Source: Turnera subulata (Eukaryota > Streptophyta > Magnoliopsida > Malpighiales > Passifloraceae). Taken from it: 64,000 nucleotides of DNA. Numbering within the stretch: position 1 is the stretch's first letter; every line of letters starts with the position of its first letter. Below the pieces are notes generated by a model that was not told where the DNA came from, searched no databases, and saw only the letters and a program-made list of their open reading frames with translations. Where the stretch lies: contig JAKUCV010002051.1 in assembly GCA_028386065.3 (NCBI GenBank), positions 1-64,000 on the forward strand, given 5' to 3'. Positions 56,603 to 64,000 of this stretch are shown piece after piece. The position numbers were made by a program, and so were the translations under genes.

Positions 56603-57834
56603 TGTGAAGACCCGACCTAAAATCACTTGGGCCTCCTCACCTATTCCTTAGACCTTCTTCTTTACCAACACCCCGATATCTTTGGAGTCGCCACACGATT
56701 TTATTATAGGAAAAAATCCGGGAAAAATCTATTCATGACTCCATTTCAAGGCAACCAGTTAGCGAACCACAGAAATTGGGCCCGGGGGTTCGTCACTGAT
56801 GGGAAGGTGTTAGGCACCCATCCGTGTTGGGGGCGAGACTTTGTGCAATTGATGAACATGAGTATGCCTTGTGCAAGTATGTGTAGTATGGAAACAAATC
56901 ATATAAAGAAAAGAAATTGGATCGGAACAAAAAGAGAAAATAAAATAATTGGGCTTGAATCTCCACCACTAAAGACCACCTACGTGTTAGAACTCATGCC
57001 TCCTTGTTTCATTTTAGGGTTTTGATAATGACAAACCTTGGCTCAATTGATGACATCCTTGAAGCAAAAAGAAATCAAGCAAAGAGCAAGAGCTCAAACA
57101 ATGTGATCAATTTGAAGCTACAAGCAATGAGAGCAAGAGAAGTTAGGAATCTATTTTGTACAAGGTTTTGATATTGACAGACACATTCTATCAAGCACAA
57201 AGAAATCAAGCAAACAAGTACTCAACCAAAGTGATCAAGAATTCAAGAGAAGATATGATCAAGAGTTGAAGTGCAAGAAGAACAAGAGAAGTTAGGACCC
57301 ATTTGTACAAGGTAAATCACTCAACTTCTCTTAGGCATTGGCTCAAACAAAACACATTTCAATCATACAATTCATAAGCATGCTTTCAAACATAAAGTTG
57401 TGTTTTGAGTCTAAAACATCGATGTTCTGTCAACAAACATCGATGTTCTGTTTTTCAAGTTTTCCAAAATATTGGCAGTAGCTCCAAAACATCGATGTTG
57501 GATTATAAAACATCGATGTTTACAATCCAACATCGATGTTCATGAAAATTATCTCATTATAATTGGGTTAAAATAAACAAGACAGCCCAAATGAATAAAA
57601 TGGGATATTATTTTGATGAACTAGGCTGTAGTATATTTTTTTCTTAAGATTAAATCATCTTATTAATCCTAAGGGCCAAGTATATACTTCCCAATTCGTA
57701 AAATATACATTCCACTAAAATAAATTCCAAGTTTGCCATAGCCAAAGACCAAGTCATCTCTTTAATCTTATGGTTTGAGCACCCCTAAAATCTAAATTAG
57801 AGGAATATTCATGGGTCAAATTTGGGCTTTCACA
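56603..57834 (-). repeat. Right LTR of element D, middle replaced
   Basis: 56603-56995 and 57543-57834 match the start and end of the left LTR. The middle part with the TATA box and GGCGGTCA repeats is gone; another sequence (56996-57542) is in its place. The promoter of this copy is therefore lost, so element D in its present form probably cannot be transcribed from its 5' LTR. Confidence 0.72.
56996..57542. mobile_element. Foreign segment in element D's LTR, with AACATCGATGTT palindromes
   Basis: The segment begins TGTTAGAACTCATGCC, which could be the start of a Copia-type LTR. Internal repeats include AAGAAATCAAGCAAA and AAGAGAAGTTAGGA. The right end holds five perfect AACATCGATGTT palindromes (57415, 57436, 57488, 57509, 57529). 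No CA end or duplication was found, so it is probably a truncated fragment. Confidence 0.45.
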
Positions 57835-57839
57835 GCCAG
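57835..57839. repeat. Target-site duplication of element D, right copy
   Basis: GCCAG, equal to 48110-48114. Confidence 0.78.
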
Positions 57840-58692
57840 CGAAATGCATTTTCATTATGTATATATACTGTGTGCTAAGCCTTACACCTTAAGATTGAGT
57901 GCCTAGATCGGGTCGCATAGGAGGTCATTAGCTATGGCTTTCGATCGAAAGCCTCAATCGCCGTTCGCTGAGATGAATTTCAACGCGGCTTTGGACGAGG
58001 GATTCCCTAGTTGCTATCTATGGTCCCCAACCAGCTGCATACCCTTGCATGTAGGAACCTTAGACGTTTTCCCTAGGTATCCTGTAATATGTGACTAGTC
58101 ATGATGGCAAGAATGTGCTCGGATGCTTACCGATATGTGTTTGTTTGATCTCTTCTTTCCCCTTGCGCTTTCTCTTGAATGGCCGATGCTCGGTATATGA
58201 ATGATAGAGGAGAATAGGCGCATTGTGTGCTCGATAGTGGAGAAATAGGCACGTTCATGCTTGCTGGCTAGGATCACACGTTTCGGGATCACAAGTCGCG
58301 GAATCCAATCTGCTGGGTCGTGGTATCTTTACTTTTAGGCTTTGCACCTTATGCGACTAGCATTTAGGCATACATTGCATTCATGCATTGCAATCAAAAG
58401 GGGAAAAAAATCATGGACTTAAAAAATTTATCTTAGGCCTTGTGCTCAAGCCTAAACACTTTCCCCATAAAACTTCGCCAATACCTTAAACACTCGTTCC
58501 CTCAAAAACCCTCGTTCCCCCATTCCTCATAAGATGGGGGGGTAAAAGCTCTTTCTTAAGCCATGCGTCCCAAAATTGTCCTCTTTGGCGCAAAAATTGC
58601 ACTATCTTAAAGAACCTTTGTCTTTCTTGCCTTCGCATTAATTCCCAAACCTTCAGATCTTGACCTTGGTCTCTTCTCACCCGTAGGAAGTC
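57840..58692 (+). other. Leader of element E, right of element D
   Basis: Continues the stretch cut off at 48114. CCCCAACCAGCTGCATACCC at about 58026-58045 is the complement of the block in A, B and D, which supports plus orientation. No reading frame is recognised. Confidence 0.5.
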
Positions 58693-59400
58693 ATGAAGCA
58701 AAGAACACCGTACGAAGTGGAAATGGATGAGGAGTTTAAGGACGATGAGGTCCAAATCGAGAAACGGATTCACGAAATGGGCTTGAGAGCTCTCCTCTTT
58801 GGAAAGGAAGTTATGACAGGAGAGTCATTACGACAAAGGAGTAAAAGGTCGAAGAAGTCAGATTGTTGTTGGAAGATGTTAAGTCAAATAAGCTTCTGGA
58901 AGAAGGCCATCATAAGGAGCCATCGATTCAGGAAAGGCAAGTTCTCGTACCGCTGTCTGCTGAAAAGATGTTAAGAAAACACGGCCCAATATCCAGAGAA
59001 ACGACAAAGGCTCCAATAAGCATCATGGGGAAGGAAAAGAAAGCAGACACCTGCAGAGAAGTATTCATGAACGCATGTTCCTGGCCGACAGAAAAAGTTT
59101 GCGTTCATAATCTAGAAGCACCAAAGATTGAACCGTAAAAGAAGTCCCGCGCTTTCACTCCCATAGGCATGTCATATGTTGAGCTTTTGAAGGAATGTGG
59201 AAAGAGAGGTATGCTAAAGCCATTAGTGACTATGCCCTTGCTTAGCCATTTGCCTACATGGCGTAAGAATGATGAGTACTGAGAATTCCATCAACATAAG
59301 GGGCGTCCTATTGAGAATTGTCTCCTTTTAAAGCACGAGGTCGAGGACTTGATTGAAAAGAGCCTCGTGGTGTTGCCCAAAGAATCAAGGACTGATTGGT
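58693..59400 (+). pseudogene. Gag C-terminal remains of element E
   Basis: From 58693 a short frame (MKQRTPYEVEMDEEFKDDEV) has no clear landmark. From about 59139, SRAFTPIGMSYVELLKECGK resembles the FTPLPMS stretch of element A, and after TGA (cysteine expected) EFHQHKGRPIENC with LLLKHEVEDLIEKSL is a CCHC-like knuckle. The capsid domain itself is not seen. Stops and frame changes rule out a product. Confidence 0.6.
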
Positions 59401-61067
59401 GAAGGGAGTCTCAAATCAGCTAGAAGCAACAAAAGAGAAGTAGGCAGCAGAAGAATCTATGATGTCAAAAGAGTATCAGAGGGCCAACGGATGACAGTTG
59501 TCGCTTTGTCAGGGGTTCTATTTGTCGTGTTTTCTTCTTTTCTTTGTTGTAGTGCTTTTACATGATCAATGAAATGGAGCTTTTTATGCCTATCTCGATG
59601 ATTGCATTTACAATTTAGAAAATGACATAGTTTATACTATGATGAACGAATTTTGCAAACATTTCAGGTTTGGCCTTGCCGAACTTCAAAAACAGATCAA
59701 TTGAAGGTTAAGCCATTGAAACCCAGCTTGTCAATTTGGCTCCACTCAAATGTCTAAACTTTTGACCATGGGCACAAAAGCAAAGATGTGCCCTGTCCTT
59801 TTATGGAAAAAAAAGTGCTTGATAATGCACAAACCTCTAGCTAGTGTGGAGCATCCACATCCAAGAACCTTAAACTAAACACCAACCTCTAAACACAACC
59901 CATGCCCAATAGACTTGGAAGGAAATAAATCTCCAAGAGATGGTTCAGACCAAATGGGGAAAAAGTTGAAAGGTGAAACATTTGGTCTGAACTACAGGGT
60001 CCGAACAGTGAAGACCTGATGTCTTGAGCATAGCACAACAAAAAAAAAAGAAAAGGGAAAAAAAAAGAAAAAAGAGATAAGAGAATAATGGGCACCCTCT
60101 AGATCATAACTCACAAAAACGGGACGATAGCAAAGGTGTTCCCTTCAAAAACAAAAAAAAAAAAAGAAGAAGAAAACAAAACAAAACTGCTATGCTTAAG
60201 AATATGTAGGCATCCTACGGCAAAGGTGCGGTCCAAAAAATATCTTCCCGTTCCAAGTCAAACTTCTTTGACAAACAAAATTTTGAAACCTTTCTAGCAA
60301 TGATCCATCCATTTAACTAAGAATTGGTCTGTATCAAAATGTCTACAGACATCTTACTATAGATGAAATCACTATCTATTTTCTAAAATGCATAGAGAAA
60401 GGCTTAGTGCATTAGATGTGAATGGCGGAGAAGAAAGCCAAGGTGGAGTTAGAAGGAGGCATGAAGGGTCGAAACTCTTAAAGTGTTCTTGGCCAAGATG
60501 GTCTGATACCATTTGAAAAGGAAACGTAGCCAAAATAAAATTAGGGAGAAGTCCTTGGAGGCACAGTATTGGAGGGTTCAAACCATCCATGGTCAAGATG
60601 TTGAAAAGTTATATGAGAAAGTAAGATGAAACTGAGGGTAAAGTTCCCCAATCTCGCCGCGCCATCATCATGCATGGGTATCATTCGAAAGACGGCTAAA
60701 CCAAGGTTGAGGGTTATGCCCCGCAAACGAAGAAAAATCCCCAGCGAAAATCACGGGAAGCCTTAACCAAGAGCCTAAGTAAAGTTGAGGTTGAAAACAC
60801 CGCGTGGGCATGTTGTAAAAAATTCTAATCGTTGGAGGTAAAAAGAAAAGAGAAACAAAGACAAGGAATCCAAGGTTCAAAACACTGGCTTAGCAAAGAT
60901 CGTTGTCATCAAGTAATCTACAAAACCATCACAAATCATCCATAAACCATATCTACAGACCACCCTACGTGGAAACTAGAACTAAAGCAGATGGCCTAGG
61001 ATAGAGTCTCGATAGAATCCTAATAAGTCCTACCAGCAAAAGAGGAAGGGTAAAAAGAGAGGTCATG
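59401..61067. other. Element E interior, no gene recognised
   Basis: A-rich tracts occur at 60039-60075 and 60150-60185. Short ORFs on both strands show no known domain. The protease expected here was not found. Confidence 0.5.
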
Positions 61068-63957
61068 AGGCCTGAGGCGGTTCGGCAGGACCCGTGGGTT
61101 GAATGAATTTAGTCATGTCAACATTCTCAACCCCTACATCCCAAAAGTCTGACAAGGAAGGAGTATCCAAGCCTGGACAAACCTTAGGAACCTTCTGAGA
61201 ACCCTCTAGTGAATAAAGTCGGCCCAACCAAGATGAAAGTGAGGGGTCGAAATGCCGAGTGGCAATGGTCGGAGAAGGAGCCCACCTGCTACATACACCA
61301 ATGATAGGAACTCCACAGTAGGGAGAAGCAGCACGAGCTCCGCAAGAAGAAGCAGTAGAGCTCTATGAGAAGAAGCAGTGGAAACCCTATGCAAGGCAGC
61401 GGATGGAGGAAACTCGGGATGACACGTCTAGGACTGAGCACTAGAGTGAGAATGCGAACCTCGATGGCCTAGAACAGCCCCTGCCCAAAAGGAAGATAGC
61501 TTTTTCAAATACTACAACAGTTGGGATAATGCGTGATGTTGCCACTACAATAGCTCGTTCACAACAGACGTAGGAGCCTATAGGCAAGCAAAATAAGATG
61601 GTATTAGGAGCAATAAGAGAGAAAGAGAGAAGGTAGAAGAGTAAGACACTCACCAAACCCTCAGGATATGGCCTTGACTCCCCCAATGGCGGTAGAGAGA
61701 AAGGCCTCTGGCCATCCGTGCTAACAAAGTCGAGATCAAACCATGGCAAATCATCGCTAGTGAACACCCGAGTGATGGACCTACGTGATAATAATGGTGA
61801 AGCCTCACCATCTATGCGAGGAAGCACCTGAGAACCCGACCCAAAATCACTTGGGCCTCCTCACCTTTCCCTTTACACCTTCTTCTTAACCAACACCTAT
61901 TATCTTTGGAGTCACTAACCGAATTTTATTATGGGAAAAAATTCGGGAAAACCCCATTCATGAATCAAAATGATTCCGTTTAAAGCAACTGATTAACGAA
62001 CCAAAGATAATGGGCCCAGGGGTTCGTCATGGATGGGAAGGTGTTAGGCACCCATCCATGTTGGGGTGAAACTTTGTGCAATTGAAGAAAATATCGCCTT
62101 GTGAAAGTGTGTATATTATGAAAACAAATCACATATTGATAAAATAAAATTAAAACAAAAAGAAAAATAAAAATATTTGGGCTTGAGTCTCCACCACTAG
62201 AGATCACCTACATACCCCAGTGACTGGGTTCAAAGCCCACGTGGTTCTTGTTGTAACACCACAACAATCACATCATCAAAAGCATCATCACATCACAAAC
62301 AAATAGTAAACACAAAGGGATTAGGATTACCTCTTGTAGCCCTCCTCTAGCTCCTTGGATTGGTTTGTATTCTTCACCCACCTTCTTTCCACTTCTAAGC
62401 TCAATTGTTAACCCCCTCTTGATCTACCCTAGCTGGAATATTGTTGATGCGTCCAACGGAATTCTCCCAGAGTTTCTGCCTAAAAGAAAATTTCTATGCT
62501 TGGAGAAGCAGAGTTTCTCCAAGCAACAAAGCTTATAGGAAGTGTGTGTAATAGAGAGATTGATCCCCTTGAAATGCGAATGGGAGGCCCTATTTATAGA
62601 GTTCTGGGGTGTGTAGGGATGTGGACTTGCTTAATGACCAAGGTCACAGCCAAAAATCTGGGCCAACACCGTGTAGAATCAAATTAGAGGCGATGGGGAA
62701 ATTGGGCAATTCTGGGCACCCATGACCGCCATGGTCAGGGGTTTTCTGCTGGATGGCCGCCAGGTCCGGTGGTCATTTGTGGATGGCTGCCCGGACCAGG
62801 CGGTTGTCCTGTGATGACCGCCAGGTCCCCTGTGTTCCACCCGTTGTTTCCTTTTTTAATCCCGATTTCTCCTAATTCCTGCCTGATTTATTCCACCTTC
62901 AATCAACCCAGAATCACCTCTTTTCTTGATTACCACTCTACCCAATCATTCCATAACTAATTGATTACAAATCAATCCCCCATTTTAACCAAAAACACAT
63001 TTTCCATTTAAATGATGATTTAGCTCTGATTTTCCACAAAAATTAGAGCTAAGATCAGTCTGCAAGAAATGTGTTTATGGGTTGATTAACTCTGGAAAGT
63101 CCATATTCCACTAAGTTAGGCCCTCAAATTCACCCTTAACCCAAAACTAAAACATCTCAATATAATTGGGTTAAAATAAACAAAAAAGCCCAAATAAATA
63201 AAATAAGACAATATTTTAATGAACTGGACCTTAATATATTTTTATGCCAAGATTAAATCATCTCATTAATCCTAAGGTTCAAACATATAAATCCTAAGTC
63301 ATAAAATACATACATTCTACTAAAATAAATTCTGACTGTACCTTAACCAAAGACCAAATCATCTCATTAATCTTATGGTTTGAGCATACTCAAAATTTAA
63401 GTTAGAAGAATATTTGTGGGTCAAATTTGGGTGTTCACAAGAACGAGACCGAGGAGATCATAATGGTGTAGCTTCACCATTTGTGCGAGGAAACACCTGA
63501 GAATGAGACCGAGGCGATGATAACGGTGCAACCTCACCCTCTGTCCGAGGAAGCACCTGAGAACGAGACCGAGGTGATGTGGGTGAAGTAGCCCCTAACT
63601 ATGTGTGAGGAGTGTGAAAGGGAGGAGGCGCGACTACCAAACAATCTCGAACATCAGTAGGAGGGGGCACATTAGGGGAAGCACCGTCAACAGAGGCATT
63701 GCCAGGGCTGCAAGGAAAACCTTCCTCAAGAGGAGAGGATGCCTGAATTCCAAGGAATGGGAAGACAAAGTGGCTCTCTACATCATGAGATGACGAAGGG
63801 TCGAGCGAACATAATCGAGGATGCTTTGATACTTGGTGCTCACTCGGTCACCCAAATACCAGAAGAACTGCTCACAAAGCGCGCTCTATCTAACCACCGA
63901 ATGTACCAGGGCAGATCGCCAGTCCTCTTCAATGGCTTAAAAGGGCAAAGACAAATT
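61068..63957 (-). pseudogene. Antisense gene of element E, split by a solo LTR
   Basis: Reading leftward, an exon starting after CTTTTTCAG (63957) runs to the solo LTR at 63439 and resumes at 61828 down to 61654. It encodes four diverged copies of a 20-residue unit (SPRSRSQVLPRTEGEVAPLS) and then LPWFDLDFVSTDGQRPFSLP. A 76-base GT-AG intron (61653-61578) follows, then APTSVVNELL. Reading on past TAG codons gives WQHHALSQLL, YLKKLSSFWAGAVLGHRG and a stop near 61068. The interrupting TAGs fit former CAG codons. I cannot name the family; its placing antisense to gag matches the PMD-type genes of A, B and D. Confidence 0.45.
61829..63439 (-). repeat. Solo LTR of the PMD-element family
   Basis: From TGAGAACCCGACCC to GGGTGTTCACA, 1611 bases, with TATA CTATAAATAG at 62590-62599 (minus strand) and TGACCGCC/GGCGGT repeats at 62721-62826. 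No internal region is attached and the flanks join into one tandem-repeat gene. AGAAC follows the right end (63440-63444); the left copy is fused to the LTR's own GAGAAC, apparently by a 9-base deletion. Confidence 0.75.
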
Positions 63958-64000
63958 CTGAAAAAGAAAGTAAAGGATAGGAAAAAAAATAAAGAGAGAA
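63958..64000. other. Right edge, within element E
   Basis: T-rich on the minus strand, probably the end of an intron upstream of the exon starting at 63957. The element continues beyond the window. Confidence 0.35.

Larger units (their letters stand above)
48115..57834 (-). mobile_element. Element D: PMD-carrying relative without recognisable gag
   Basis: A 9.7-kb LTR element read leftward, flanked by GCCAG. The left LTR begins TATGAAGACCC where TGTGAAGACCC is expected. A mutated tRNA-Arg primer site and the conserved leader block lie by the right LTR. In place of gag there is an unrecognised 213-codon frame (55140-55781, minus). A broken plus-strand PMD-type gene and a tract of tandem repeats follow. 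The right LTR has lost its middle and carries another sequence. D sits inside the leader of element E. Confidence 0.76.

Overview
This window looks like repeat-dense nuclear DNA of a flowering plant, most likely a eudicot. It is AT-rich and built almost entirely of transposable elements typical of plants: Ty3/Gypsy elements with tRNA-Arg-type and tRNA-Asp-type primer sites, a decayed Ty1/Copia element, L1-type LINEs with a DUF4283/CCHC ORF1 and a C-terminal RNase H, a hAT-type MITE, and SINE-like fragments. I recognise no ordinary single-copy host gene. The only multi-exon reading frame that appears intact is carried inside a retrotransposon.

Layout. 1-2215: flank with two weak small-element candidates. 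2221-12741: element A, a complete LTR element read on the minus strand (TSD GGTAC). 12747-18146: decayed minus-strand Copia element and a plus-strand LINE tail. 19778-20411: hAT-type MITE. 20441-26465: full-length but mutated L1 on the minus strand with a 17-bp TSD. 26483-27721: spacer, a SINE-like piece and a stub of element-B-type leader. 27722-38101: element B (minus), related to A. 38102-38316 and 46059-47460: pieces of related LTRs split by an Athila-like element (38317-46058, plus strand, TSD CAACA). 47461-64000: an older plus-strand element E, interrupted by element D (48115-57834, minus, TSD GCCAG) and by a solo LTR (61829-63439).

How the parts fit. A, B and D (and E in the opposite orientation) share one plan: LTR, a tRNA-Arg-type primer site, a conserved non-coding leader block with CCCCAACCAGCTG on the sense strand, gag and protease remains (an unrelated ORF in D), then a gene on the opposite strand, then a rapidly changing tandem-repeat tract, then the other LTR. 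No reverse transcriptase or integrase is visible in A, B or D, so they look like GAG-only, non-autonomous relatives of the Tat/Ogre group. The antisense gene is a plant mobile-domain (PMD)/DUF7745-like protein gene. In A it is intact over two exons (414 codons) while gag carries stops. The LTR promoters and the internal antisense promoters of A and B both carry clusters of TGACCGCC/GGCGGTCA inverted repeats. The LTRs and the B internal promoter also share a CTATAAATAG TATA box. I take this PMD-carrying, two-promoter element family as the most interesting system here.

Limits. Family names rest on motifs read by eye. Exon borders, ages and transcription are inferred. No database search was possible, and the host species is not identified.
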